Assembly (NCBI GenBank): GCA_964496365.1
Contig: CAZBZK010000008.1
Coordinates: forward strand, 1 to 46,091
Source: AB-629-J13 sp964496365
GTDB taxonomy: Bacteria; Fidelibacterota; Marinisomatia; Marinisomatales; AB-629-J13
Direction of reading: 5' to 3'
DNA length: 46,091 nucleotides
Below are positions 8,473 through 17,750 of this stretch, in pieces; the stretch's first letter is position 1, and each line of letters opens with the position of its first letter. The notes under the pieces are model-generated. The model was not told the origin of the DNA and made no database searches. It was given only the letters and a program-made list of their open reading frames with translations. A program made the position numbers and the translations under genes.

Positions 8473-9711
8473 ATGAAAATAGTTGTAACTGGATTGGGTG
8501 TGTTAGCACCCAATGGTCTCACCGTGCCCTCTTTTTGGGATGCATTGTGCTCAGGTACATCAGGTATTGATACCATTCGTGGATTTGATATTTCTAATTT
8601 TCCCATTACAATCGCGGGAGAATGTCCAGAGTTTGACCCTGAAAAATTTATCGACCGACGGGAAATTCGAAAGTTAGATCGTTTCACAATTCTATCTTTA
8701 ATTGCGTCTCAAGAAGCTATTCAACATTCAGGAATCGATTTAAACACAATTCAAAAAGATAGAATTGGTGTTATTTTAGGTACTGGTGTAGGGGGAATCC
8801 AAACTTTGGAAGAACAACATTCAAAACTTGTTTCCAGAGGTCCAAAACGGGTTTCTCCTCATTTCGTTCCAAAAATGATTGCAAATATTGCTGCGGGTCA
8901 AATTTCAATAAAAAACGGATTCCAAGGTCCAAATCAAACTATAACGTCTGCCTGTGCATCTGCAAACGATGCTATTGGTTATGGATTGAGATTATTGAGA
9001 TACGGTGATGCAGATGTGGTGATTTCCGGTGGATCGGAAGCCAGTGTTGCTCCCCTGCCCATGGCAGGATTTGCAAACATGAAAGCTCTTACATCTCAAA
9101 ACGATGTGCCTGTTGAAGCCAGTCGTCCTTTTGATTTAAATCGAAGTGGATTTGTTATGGGTGAAGGGGCAGGAATTCTTGTATTGGAAACAGAAGAACA
9201 TGCCAAAAATCGAAACGCAGTCATTCTCGCTGAACTTGCAGGTTATGGATCAACGGATGATGCGTTTCATGTTACACAACCAATTAAAGGTGGAATAGGG
9301 GCTGTCAATGCTATGAATCTGGCTATGATTGATGGAAACTTAAATAAAGAAGACATCAATTATATCAATGCCCACGGAACCTCTACTTATTACAATGATA
9401 AAAATGAATCCGCTGCTATTCGATCATTATTTGGAGATCATGCTCAATCTTTGAAAGTGAGTTCCACGAAGTCAATGACAGGTCATCTGTTGGGGGCAAG
9501 TGGCGCTATTGAAGCCATTGCTTGTGTTCAAGCCATTGCTAACCATCGAATTCCACCGACAATCAATTATACCACTCCTGATCCAGAATGTGATTTAGAC
9601 TATGTTCCTAATCATTCCGAATCTCTTAAAATAACCGGAATATTATCTAATTCCTTTGGATTTGGTGGGCATAATGCAGTGCTTTCTTTTAAGCCATGGA
9701 ACCATAATTAA
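8473..9711 (+). CDS. fabF: Beta-ketoacyl-ACP synthase II
   Basis: 412 residues, typical of KAS II. The catalytic Cys161 is in TSACASAND, and the two histidines are at His301 (NAHGTST) and His338 (GHLLGASG), with Lys333 in STKSMTG. It elongates acyl-ACP with malonyl-ACP. The ATG lies 22 bases after acpP. The gene ends in TAATG, so its stop overlaps the rnc start by one base. Confidence 0.97.
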   Translation: MKIVVTGLGVLAPNGLTVPSFWDALCSGTSGIDTIRGFDISNFPITIAGECPEFDPEKFIDRREIRKLDRFTILSLIASQEAIQHSGIDLNTIQKDRIGVILGTGVGGIQTLEEQHSKLVSRGPKRVSPHFVPKMIANIAAGQISIKNGFQGPNQTITSACASANDAIGYGLRLLRYGDADVVISGGSEASVAPLPMAGFANMKALTSQNDVPVEASRPFDLNRSGFVMGEGAGILVLETEEHAKNRNAVILAELAGYGSTDDAFHVTQPIKGGIGAVNAMNLAMIDGNLNKEDINYINAHGTSTYYNDKNESAAIRSLFGDHAQSLKVSSTKSMTGHLLGASGAIEAIACVQAIANHRIPPTINYTTPDPECDLDYVPNHSESLKITGILSNSFGFGGHNAVLSFKPWNHN

Positions 9712-10415
9712 TGACAGTTAAACAACTGTTTTTTTTCTTTTTCAAAAATTTTACCTCTCATCCGTTAGAAAAATCACTAAAATATAAATTTAAAAATAAA
9801 AATTATTTCACTCAGGCATTAACCCATCGTTCACGTCTCACGAACCCTCGAGAAAATTATGAACGACTTGAGTTTTTAGGAGATGCAGTGATTGATATCG
9901 TCATCAGTAAGTATCTCATGAAAGAATTTCCCTTTGCTGATGAAGGGTTTCTCACTCAAAGACGATCCGAACTGGTGCAGACAAAATTTTTAGGTTCTAT
10001 GGCAAATTTATTAAACTTGCTCCCATATCTATCCATTGATTCAACCGTAGATTTATCAAATGAAAAAATCGCTATTCGGCAATCTGCAAATATGTATGAA
10101 GCCATGATCGGGGGCATTTACTTAGATGGTGGACTTAAACCTTGCAGACGCATTATTCATGATACAATTTGGACTCATCGTGAACAAGCTTGGACCACCA
10201 TAAATTATAAAGGCAAACTCATTGAATATTGCCACTCAGATTCTTTGGAATCTCCGGAATTTTTGATTTCAAATGTCTCGGGTCCAGACCACCAAAAATT
10301 ATTTGAAGTGAAAGTCAAAATAAACGGAAGAACCTTTCCTCCAGGGATGGGATCCAACAAAAAAACGGCTGAACAAAAGGCAGCCGAAAACGCATTGGGA
10401 TTACTTACAGATTAA
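9711..10415 (+). CDS. rnc: Ribonuclease III
   Basis: 234 residues. The signature NYERLEFLGDAV is in the N-terminal endonuclease domain; the second acidic site is in NMYEAMIGG. A C-terminal double-stranded-RNA-binding domain ends in KKTAEQKAAENALGLL. It cuts structured rRNA and mRNA precursors. It is the last gene of the fab operon, a common arrangement (acpP-fabF-rnc). The start overlaps the fabF stop, and an eight-base T run (9729-9736) falls just after it, so the first dozen residues (a poly-Phe stretch) are the least certain part. Confidence 0.96.
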   Translation: MTVKQLFFFFFKNFTSHPLEKSLKYKFKNKNYFTQALTHRSRLTNPRENYERLEFLGDAVIDIVISKYLMKEFPFADEGFLTQRRSELVQTKFLGSMANLLNLLPYLSIDSTVDLSNEKIAIRQSANMYEAMIGGIYLDGGLKPCRRIIHDTIWTHREQAWTTINYKGKLIEYCHSDSLESPEFLISNVSGPDHQKLFEVKVKINGRTFPPGMGSNKKTAEQKAAENALGLLTD

Positions 10416-10418
10416 TGG

Positions 10419-10958
10419 CTAATCGTAATTCTTGAGTTGATCACGAATAGCAGCAGCTTCTTCATATTTTTCCAGTTCAACTGCTTTTTTCAATTTAGTT
10501 TCTAATTCTTCTTTTCGTTCGCCAATTTCATTTACATCCGAACTAATATTTTCGTTTTCTTCAAATTGGGCGGTTTCGTCCATCACCGTTTCATCTACGA
10601 AAATGGGAGATTCAGTTCTTAGAGCAATAGCTATAGCATCACTAGGACGGGAATCTAAATTTAGCAATCCAAATTCATTCCCCTGCATTTCTATTCTGGC
10701 ATAAAATACCCCATCGATCAAATCAGTAATTTGGACAGAATTAATTTTACCCTTAGTTTCTGTAATCATTGCCTTGATGAGGTCATGAGTCATGGGTCTA
10801 GGTGGTTCAGTATATTCAAGAGCCAGTGCAATAGAATGAGCCTCGCACGCCCCGACCATAACCGGAAGTGATCGTTCACCTGATATTTCTTGTAACAACA
10901 CAGCATAACTCCGACTGGAGTGGTGGAAGGTAATTTTAGAAACTTTAACTGGAATCAT
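10419..10958 (-). CDS. Bifunctional nuclease family protein (DUF151) with UVR motif
   Basis: 179 residues. The first ~125 match the DUF151/BFN domain (LPVMVGACEAHSIALAL, then SRPSDAIAIALR). The last ~35 form a UvrB/UvrC-type helical hairpin (LEKYEEAAAIRDQLK). DUF151 plus UVR is a known fusion in many bacteria. The founding BFN proteins show DNase and RNase activity; the true cellular role is not settled. It runs convergently towards rnc with only three bases between the stops, and no terminator is visible between them. Confidence 0.9.
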   Translation of the reverse strand: MIPVKVSKITFHHSSRSYAVLLQEISGERSLPVMVGACEAHSIALALEYTEPPRPMTHDLIKAMITETKGKINSVQITDLIDGVFYARIEMQGNEFGLLNLDSRPSDAIAIALRTESPIFVDETVMDETAQFEENENISSDVNEIGERKEELETKLKKAVELEKYEEAAAIRDQLKNYD

Positions 10959-11023
10959 GACAAAAGTTAAAGATGAAGTACCCCTTTATCAATCATTTTC
11001 ATTAAATTAGTTTGAAAATAATC

Positions 11024-12058
11024 TTAATCAAGAGCCTGTTTTAGGTAGTGAATTTTCTGAACGGGGGTGGGATTTGTTTTGTGAAGAATCGCACACCAAT
11101 AACTTAACCAATCTCCAAAAAAGATATTGTGAATAATTTTTTCGATCTCCGATTTTCCCTCCAGAATAATTTTAAATTGTTGAACTGGTAATTCTTGTAA
11201 AATAGATTGAGAAATGGTCATCCTTTTTTGATTTTTATTATGACCATCCTTGTCTATAATCCAGAGAATGCAAAACTTCTTAAAAATGGATTCATTGTTT
11301 TCCCATCCTACTATTTCATTATGATTCATTTCCGGTAGTTCATTGACAAATGCTAACATTTTGCTGTTTTCACAAAATTGACCTTTAAGTCTGACTGCAA
11401 GTTTATCTGTTTTCCCAGTTTCACTATAAATTATAATACATTTTTTGAAAATTTGTTTTGCCAATGTATAAACTGGATTTTCAGGAATTTCTTGCGAATA
11501 TAAATTTCTGACATTCAATAGTGAGTTTTTTGAATAGGTAAGAATCGCATCTAAATCAATGTTTAGTTTTAAAATATTTTTTAGGAGATAGAGCATTGGA
11601 ATTAAAGAAAATCCCACTGCCGCTCTGGGTTGAAAACCATCAGGGATATTAATTTCGTCATATTGATTTTCTTTAAGTAGAGATGATAATTTTCCTCCTG
11701 TTGTTATTCCAATAATTCGTGCATTTTTAGAATGTGCAATACGAAATGCAGATAGTGTTTCTTCTGTGTTTCCTGAATAAGAAGAACAAATGACCAATGT
11801 ATGTTCGTCCACCCAATTTGGGAGATCATAATTTCGTGAAACCACCAAGGGTATCGATAAATAATTGTTAAAAATTAATGATAACAAATCTCCCCCGACA
11901 GCTGAGCCACCCATTCCTGCAACCACAATATTTTTACATTCATAATATCCCCTAGATAACACAATATTATTTCCAATGAAAATTGCCTTTTCCATTTGAT
12001 TTGGAAAACTGTAAATAGCATTATACATATTTTCGGGATCAAGGCTTTTTCTATACAT
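11024..12058 (-). CDS. SIS-family bifunctional phosphoglucose/phosphomannose isomerase
   Basis: I place the start at the ATG at 12058, which gives 344 residues. A longer frame begins at 12115, but it would overlap the upstream gene by 55 bases, and the chosen ATG lies two bases after that gene's stop behind a purine-rich GAAAGAG. Two SIS domains: VVAGMGGSAVGGD at the N-terminus, SSYSGNTEETLS, and the family signature PEMNHNEIVGWE near the middle of the C-terminal half. Such enzymes interconvert fructose-6-P with glucose-6-P and mannose-6-P. The neighbouring phosphohexomutase is the natural next step. Confidence 0.85.
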   Translation of the reverse strand: MYRKSLDPENMYNAIYSFPNQMEKAIFIGNNIVLSRGYYECKNIVVAGMGGSAVGGDLLSLIFNNYLSIPLVVSRNYDLPNWVDEHTLVICSSYSGNTEETLSAFRIAHSKNARIIGITTGGKLSSLLKENQYDEINIPDGFQPRAAVGFSLIPMLYLLKNILKLNIDLDAILTYSKNSLLNVRNLYSQEIPENPVYTLAKQIFKKCIIIYSETGKTDKLAVRLKGQFCENSKMLAFVNELPEMNHNEIVGWENNESIFKKFCILWIIDKDGHNKNQKRMTISQSILQELPVQQFKIILEGKSEIEKIIHNIFFGDWLSYWCAILHKTNPTPVQKIHYLKQALD

Positions 12059-12060
12059 AA

Positions 12061-13029
12061 CTAATGATCTCTTTCTAATATTAATTTTGTGAATTGGTTT
12101 AGTTTTGTTCGACATGGATCGGGAATTGAATTAAGTGTTTCCTTTGCATTATTAATAAATGATCGAATCATATTTTCCACTTCCTCAAAAATTCCATTTG
12201 TTTTAAAAAACTGTTTTTGTTCCTTAATACTATCTGAAATATTTCCCATAATTGAGTTTAATTTTTTCCACTCCAAAGCATTTTTTTGTCGAGCTAAAAT
12301 GGATAATATAGTTTGTTTCCCATTGGTCAAATCACTTCCTAAACTTTTACCCATGTCGTCCTCATTTGCGGTAATTTCCAATAAATCATCCTGAATTTGA
12401 AATGCAGTTCCCAATAGTGTCCCAAATTTTTTCAAAGCTCTTATAATCTGGTTAGGTTGGTTTCCTAAAATTCCTCCCAATTCAGTGCAAAGACCAATTA
12501 AGTCGCCGGTTTTTTTCTCGACCATCACAAGATATTCGTCAACAGTAATATTGTCCATAAACTCATATTGTTTATCGTATGCTTGCCCCTCACACACATT
12601 TAATGCGGCTTCATTAAATGTTTTCACTACCTTCAGGGGATGAGATTTTACTTTAGAAATTAAACTTAGGGATAAAACATAAATTCCATCTCCCGCAAGA
12701 ATTGCTGTGGATTCATCCCATTTTTTATGGATGGTGTATTTACCGTGTCGAAGGTCATCTTGATCCATGATATCATCATGAACGAGAGTAAAATTATGAA
12801 GTAATTCTACCGCTATTCCTGCATAATGAAGATCATGCGTTGAAGCTTCAAAAGCTTCCCCGGTTATGTGAAGTAGGATGGGACGTAATCGCTTTCCTTT
12901 TCCCGAAAACACATAAGTTAAAGGGTCATAAAGGTAGGATGGACGTTTGGGTAATGGAAGAGATATCAATGCTTTATTTATTTCCCTCCTTAACTGATTT
13001 AAATAGGATTGATTTATATCAGTGTCCAC
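12061..13029 (-). CDS. Polyprenyl (trans-prenyl) diphosphate synthase
   Basis: 322 residues of the all-helical isoprenyl synthase fold. The first aspartate-rich motif is in LVHDDIMDQDDLRHG and the second in FQIQDDLLEI, followed by the KSLGSDLTNGKQT segment. It extends IPP onto an allylic diphosphate, with product length unknown (C15-C40 possible; quinone side chain is most likely in this kind of genome). The start is GTG at 13029, overlapping the phosphohexomutase gene by 11 bases. Confidence 0.9.
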   Translation of the reverse strand: MDTDINQSYLNQLRREINKALISLPLPKRPSYLYDPLTYVFSGKGKRLRPILLHITGEAFEASTHDLHYAGIAVELLHNFTLVHDDIMDQDDLRHGKYTIHKKWDESTAILAGDGIYVLSLSLISKVKSHPLKVVKTFNEAALNVCEGQAYDKQYEFMDNITVDEYLVMVEKKTGDLIGLCTELGGILGNQPNQIIRALKKFGTLLGTAFQIQDDLLEITANEDDMGKSLGSDLTNGKQTILSILARQKNALEWKKLNSIMGNISDSIKEQKQFFKTNGIFEEVENMIRSFINNAKETLNSIPDPCRTKLNQFTKLILERDH

Positions 13030-14389
13030 TTGTGGATTTTATGATGCCAAAGGTATTTAATTTGGTCATGACGATATTTTTTATTTCTAACATACGAACC
13101 TCAGTTTTTGCTTCAAATCTGCAGACGATGACCGGTTGAGTATTTGACGCTCTGACTAATCCCCAACCATCACCAAATTTTATACGAACTCCGTCAATCG
13201 TACTGCATTCATATTGTTTAGAAAAATACGCTTTGGCTTTTTGTGCTATTTCAAATTTTTCTTCATCTGAATTACAATCAAGTCTTAATTCAGGTGTAGA
13301 GATATATTTTGGAATTTCTAACCTTAATTCAGAAAGCGGTTTTTGAGTTCGAGATAATGTTTGTATCAACCTCGCAGCAACATAAATTGCGTCATCAAAA
13401 CCAAAATAATCGTCAGCAAAAAATATATGTCCACTCATTTCACCACCAAATTTGCATTTTAAATCGGTCATTTTTTGCTTAATTAAAGAGTGTCCTGTAT
13501 TCCACATGACCGGTGTACCACCAAATTTTAAAATCATATCTTCCAACGCTTGAGAACATTTCACATCAAATAAAATTTCATCACCTTTTTCCACAATTTC
13601 GGGTAAAAATAATGTCATTAATTGATCTGCCCACAATATCTCCCCTTTATCATCTACTACACCTAATCTGTCTGCATCACCATCAAAGGCTATCCCAACA
13701 TCATAATTTCCAGTTTTCATTTCTGAAATTAACTCTTCTAAATTTTCTTCCACAGTCGGGTCGGGATGATGATTTGGAAATGTTCCATCCACATCACAAA
13801 ATAACTCCGTGAGTTCCACACCTAAAGCATTGAATAATTTAGGTGCGATTAATCCACCTGCAGCATTGGCGGAATCCATCACAACTTTCATTGGACGGTC
13901 AATTGAAATTTTTTCCTTGACCATTTCAAAATACTCATTGCGAATATTGTATGGGGCTTCACTTCCTTCTCCTTCATCAAAATCACCATTATCGATCAAT
14001 GTCTTAATATCCTGAATGGCTTTTCCGAATACGGGTTTTTTAAACATGGATATTTTAAACCCATTGAATTCAGGTGGATTATGACTTCCCGTTATTTGAA
14101 CCGCCCCCCCTACTCCTAATTTGAACATACTATAATAATTGACAGGAGTGGGTAGTAATCCGAGTTTTATAACATCAATGCCCGTGGACAAAACTCCCCT
14201 TTTAAAATGTTCGATTAAATCAGGAGTAGATAAACGAACGTCTCCGCTGAGTGTAATTTCTCTACCACCGTTTCTGCGTAAATATGTGCCAAATCCTTTG
14301 CCAAGAAATTCAACTATATCTGGAGGAAAATCTGCGGCAACATTTCCACGGATGTCATATTCTCTAAAAATATATGGATTAATTTTCAT
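13019..14389 (-). CDS. Phosphomannomutase/phosphoglucomutase (alpha-D-phosphohexomutase)
   Basis: 456 residues with all four domains of the superfamily. REYDIRG is at the N-terminus, the catalytic phosphoserine is in TGSHNP, the metal-binding loop is DGDADRLG, the sugar-specificity loop is GEMSGH, and the C-terminal phosphate-binding loop is RASNTQP. GEMSGH is typical of enzymes using mannose and glucose phosphates (AlgC/ManB type). It moves phosphate between C1 and C6 to supply GDP-mannose or UDP-glucose precursors, matching the isomerase two genes downstream and the glycosyltransferases at 24-28 kb. Confidence 0.93.
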   Translation of the reverse strand: MKINPYIFREYDIRGNVAADFPPDIVEFLGKGFGTYLRRNGGREITLSGDVRLSTPDLIEHFKRGVLSTGIDVIKLGLLPTPVNYYSMFKLGVGGAVQITGSHNPPEFNGFKISMFKKPVFGKAIQDIKTLIDNGDFDEGEGSEAPYNIRNEYFEMVKEKISIDRPMKVVMDSANAAGGLIAPKLFNALGVELTELFCDVDGTFPNHHPDPTVEENLEELISEMKTGNYDVGIAFDGDADRLGVVDDKGEILWADQLMTLFLPEIVEKGDEILFDVKCSQALEDMILKFGGTPVMWNTGHSLIKQKMTDLKCKFGGEMSGHIFFADDYFGFDDAIYVAARLIQTLSRTQKPLSELRLEIPKYISTPELRLDCNSDEEKFEIAQKAKAYFSKQYECSTIDGVRIKFGDGWGLVRASNTQPVIVCRFEAKTEVRMLEIKNIVMTKLNTFGIIKSTSGH

Positions 14390-14460
14390 GAATCAGAGGG
14401 TTAATATATAAAATTAAATAGTAAAATGTCGTGAAATTTAAGTATGATTTGAATGAAGTC

Positions 14461-15372
14461 TTAGTTTTCTTTAATGCATTTTCTTAAAAAACCATCTGCA
14501 TTATGCAGTATTTTTTCTGCTTCAATTTTAGAGCAGTTATTTTGAATCATAATGATTGCTTTTTTTACAGAGTTTTCCGATTTTAGTAACATATACTTAG
14601 CATTTTCGTAATCTGTGTCTGTTATCTGAATAATAATTCTAATGCCTCTGTCAACCAATTTTTTGTTCACAGTCATTAGATCAACCATGAGGTTTTTATA
14701 GACTTTTCCCAATTTGATCATCGTTGTGGTTGAAATCATATTTAAAACCATCTTAGTTGCAGTTCCTGCCTTCATACGAGTAGAACCAGTTACAACTTCT
14801 TCACCTGTATCCACCTTGATTTCAGAATCAACCAAAACTGGATAATATGGAGCAGAATTGCAAATTATATAACTGGTTTTTGCCCCTATCTGATGAGCGT
14901 ACTCCAAGGCTGACCGAACATAAGAAGCAGCACCGCTCGTACTGATTCCAATAACCACATCGCCTCGTTCTACCTGTGCATTTTTTATGTCTTCTCTACC
15001 ATTTTCAGGTATATCTTCCGCACCTTCAATAGATTGTTTCAATGCTCTTTCTCCACCGGCAATAATTCCAGTAAACCACTCAGGTGATCCAGAAAAGGTT
15101 GGAGGAATTTCGGATGCGTCTAAAACACCTAATCGTCCGCTGGTTCCTGCTCCGATATAAAATATTCTATGTCCACTTTTTAAAGCTGTCACACAAATGG
15201 ATACTGTTTCATTAATGGATGGAATGGCATCTTTCACTGCTAGGGCAACTGTTTGATCCTCATTATTTATTAATCTTAATATTTTGTTGGTTGATTGAAC
15301 ATCAAGTTCGGTTGTTTTTGGGTTTTGTTTTTCCGTTTTTAGGTCGGACCGAGATTTCATTTTTTTGTTCAA
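14461..15372 (-). CDS. murQ: N-acetylmuramic acid 6-phosphate etherase
   Basis: 303 residues with one SIS domain. Characteristic MurQ segments are GAGTSGRLGVLDASE, ISTSGAASYV and STRMKAGTATKMVLN. It removes the lactyl ether from MurNAc-6-P to give GlcNAc-6-P in peptidoglycan recycling. The gene is on the same strand as the phosphohexomutase, 71 bases upstream of it, and diverges from prmA across a 55-base region. Confidence 0.95.
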   Translation of the reverse strand: MNKKMKSRSDLKTEKQNPKTTELDVQSTNKILRLINNEDQTVALAVKDAIPSINETVSICVTALKSGHRIFYIGAGTSGRLGVLDASEIPPTFSGSPEWFTGIIAGGERALKQSIEGAEDIPENGREDIKNAQVERGDVVIGISTSGAASYVRSALEYAHQIGAKTSYIICNSAPYYPVLVDSEIKVDTGEEVVTGSTRMKAGTATKMVLNMISTTTMIKLGKVYKNLMVDLMTVNKKLVDRGIRIIIQITDTDYENAKYMLLKSENSVKKAIIMIQNNCSKIEAEKILHNADGFLRKCIKEN

Positions 15373-15388
15373 TTAATAGACAAATTTA

Positions 15389-15424
15389 AAGTAAAATGAG
15401 TAGAATAATAAATGTGTTTTACTT
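15389..15424. promoter_or_regulatory. Inverted repeat in the murQ/prmA divergent region
   Basis: The 55-base region between divergent murQ and prmA contains a perfect 8-base inverted repeat, AAGTAAAA (15389-15396) and TTTTACTT (15417-15424), with a 20-base spacer. The right arm ends three bases before the prmA ATG. It could be an operator or a hairpin in the prmA leader. In such AT-rich DNA an 8-base repeat can arise by chance, so support is weak. Confidence 0.25.
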
Positions 15425-15427
15425 AAA

Positions 15428-16315
15428 ATGAATCAAATTCCACCCCAAAAATGGATGAACCTCACTCTGAAGATACCCAAAGAGTGTTTTGAATTATTGT
15501 CTGAGTTGGCTTTAGAAAAGGGAGCAAATTCCGTATGGATACATTTCATACCAAATGAGGATGGAGAGGATTTAACATCAATTACAGATCACCAAGAAAT
15601 TGGTGTTACGATTACACTTAACTCAAACGTAGATATTAAGGTATTTTTAAAAGACCTTTGTGCAGCATTTGGGTTGAAACCAATTGAAAATTTTAAATTA
15701 CACTCGTTCGAGGATACGGATTGGGTAAGTCATACTCAAAAACTTCATCTTCCAATTAAAATAAACAATTCATTATGGATTTGTCCTTCTTGGGAAAAAG
15801 TCACAGATAAACAATCAATCAATATTATACTTGATCCCGGCATGGCATTTGGAACCGGAACCCACCCTACAACCCAACTTTGTTTGGATTGGATTACAAA
15901 ATATGCCAGTCATTATTCCAGTTTATTGGACTACGGTAGTGGGACGGGAATTCTCGGAATTGCAGCATATAAATTTGGTGTTGAAACTGTATCAGCCGTG
16001 GATATAGATAAAAATGCACTTTGTATCGCCAAGGAAAACTCAATTCGAAATAATTCTAAACTGGATATTAGATTTCCCCATCACGCAATCCATGAAACAT
16101 TTGACATTGTCATTGCAAATATATTAGCGAATACTCTTATTCAGTTGAAACATACATTAACCAGCCATGTATCAAAAAATGGATTTTTAATATTATCAGG
16201 CATTCAAATTTCCCAATCTCAAAAAGTTATTAATGAATATGAGGATTTGGTGACATTAAAATCATTAAAGGTTCAAGAAGATTGGGTATTATTGGGTGGG
16301 GAAACTATTAATTAA
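15428..16315 (+). CDS. prmA: Ribosomal protein L11 methyltransferase
   Basis: 295 residues. The C-terminal methyltransferase domain carries the PrmA signature DPGMAFGTGTHPTTQLCL, SAM-binding motif I LDYGSGTGILGIAA, and motif IV DIVIANILANTL, which is the NxL catalytic-loop variant normal for PrmA. The N-terminal ~100 residues correspond to the L11-recognition domain. It trimethylates ribosomal protein L11. The gene overlaps the convergent symporter gene by eight bases at its 3' end. Confidence 0.94.
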   Translation: MNQIPPQKWMNLTLKIPKECFELLSELALEKGANSVWIHFIPNEDGEDLTSITDHQEIGVTITLNSNVDIKVFLKDLCAAFGLKPIENFKLHSFEDTDWVSHTQKLHLPIKINNSLWICPSWEKVTDKQSINIILDPGMAFGTGTHPTTQLCLDWITKYASHYSSLLDYGSGTGILGIAAYKFGVETVSAVDIDKNALCIAKENSIRNNSKLDIRFPHHAIHETFDIVIANILANTLIQLKHTLTSHVSKNGFLILSGIQISQSQKVINEYEDLVTLKSLKVQEDWVLLGGETIN

Positions 16316-17666
16316 ACTGTGAAAAATATCGTTTCGCTTCTGACATAACTTTTGGTGATAATAAGATAGTCGAAACCAAAGTGGGAATGACCATCAATGC
16401 GAACATTCCATCTACAAAATTGATTGCAATATCCAGGGAAACAACGGAAGCAACAACGATCATACAAATATAAAAACAGTTATAAATAGTCTTACTCGGA
16501 GTACCAAAAATATATCCTGCACATTTTCTACCATAATATGAGTACCCGAACATTGTGGTAAGGCTAAAATTTAAAACAGCAATAATCAAAAATATTTTTC
16601 CTACAATCCCCAATTCTTTTTCAAATGCCATTGCTGTTAATGTGACCCCTGTGTCTTCTGATTCATATAGTCCAGATATTAAAATGACGAATGCTGTTAC
16701 TGAACAAACAATTATCGTGTCAATAAACGGACCTAACATTGCAACCAATCCTTCTCTAATTGGTTCATCTGTTTTTGCAGCTCCATGTGCCATAGCTTCG
16801 GTTCCTGTTCCTGCCTCATTTGAAAATACACCACGTTTTACCCCAGTAATAATTAATGTTCCCAACGCACCTCCAAGTACAGCATCACCTGTAAACGCAT
16901 CCTTTAAGATTAAAAAAAATAGTTGAGGAATTTCTGTTATATTTTTTCCTAGAATAATTAAGGCAGCTATAAAATAGATGCCCACCATGAATGGCACAAG
17001 TTTGGAAGCGACTTTTGCAATTCTTTTAATTCCGCCAAAGATCACAATTCCAACGATGACTGCAACTATAATTCCAGTAATTCCATCCCCGGTCATCTGG
17101 GAATTTTGAAACACATTCAAAGGTTGGTAAATAAAATCTCTAATGATTTGGGCTAATTGATTTGCTTGAAAAAATGTAAGACACCCAAACATCCCTGCTA
17201 CACTAAAAAAAAGTGCCAATGGTTTAAATTTTTTACCTAATCCTGATTCAATAAAATACATAGGACCACCTTGAATTCTCCCTTGATCATCTTTACCTCT
17301 GAATAAAATTGAAAGAGTACATGTAAAAAATTTAGTTCCCATTCCAAGAATTGCACTTACCCATAACCAAAATACCACTCCGGGTCCTCCTGTGTGAATG
17401 GCGATGGCAACCCCTGCAATATTTCCCATACCTACCGTACTTGCTAACGCACTGGATAAGGCTTCAAAATGGGTTATTTGACCAGGATCATTTTCAGAGT
17501 CATAGTTTCCCCTAAGTATGTCCACTGCATGCCCAAGATAACGGAATGGTACCAGTTTGCTATAAAACGTAAAATAAATTCCCGCAGAGATAATAGCAAT
17601 AACTAACGGCATACTCCACATAATTTCGGTGAAGGATGCCATGATTTTATCTAGCTGTTCAATCAT
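16308..17666 (-). CDS. Sodium:alanine/glycine symporter (AGCS family)
   Basis: 452 residues, about ten to eleven transmembrane helices. Family landmarks are GPGVVFWLWVSAILGMGTKF and the highly conserved NEAGTGTEAMAHGAAKTDEP loop segment. It imports small neutral amino acids (alanine or glycine) with Na+, which fits a marine habitat. The gene diverges from the LptF/G gene across 84 bases that must hold both promoters; I cannot assign boxes confidently. Confidence 0.93.
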   Translation of the reverse strand: MIEQLDKIMASFTEIMWSMPLVIAIISAGIYFTFYSKLVPFRYLGHAVDILRGNYDSENDPGQITHFEALSSALASTVGMGNIAGVAIAIHTGGPGVVFWLWVSAILGMGTKFFTCTLSILFRGKDDQGRIQGGPMYFIESGLGKKFKPLALFFSVAGMFGCLTFFQANQLAQIIRDFIYQPLNVFQNSQMTGDGITGIIVAVIVGIVIFGGIKRIAKVASKLVPFMVGIYFIAALIILGKNITEIPQLFFLILKDAFTGDAVLGGALGTLIITGVKRGVFSNEAGTGTEAMAHGAAKTDEPIREGLVAMLGPFIDTIIVCSVTAFVILISGLYESEDTGVTLTAMAFEKELGIVGKIFLIIAVLNFSLTTMFGYSYYGRKCAGYIFGTPSKTIYNCFYICMIVVASVVSLDIAINFVDGMFALMVIPTLVSTILLSPKVMSEAKRYFSQFN

Positions 17667-17750
17667 GAGAATATAAGGTTTAATTATTTACCAATTCTGT
17701 TTCATTATAGGTACAAATTACGGAAATTCTTGCGTTATATTTTATGAACA

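Noticed and set aside
9729..9736. Eight-base T run at the rnc start as a programmed frameshift or phase-variation site
   Set aside because: The frame is intact, and a short homopolymer is common in AT-rich DNA; no alternative frame of interest follows.
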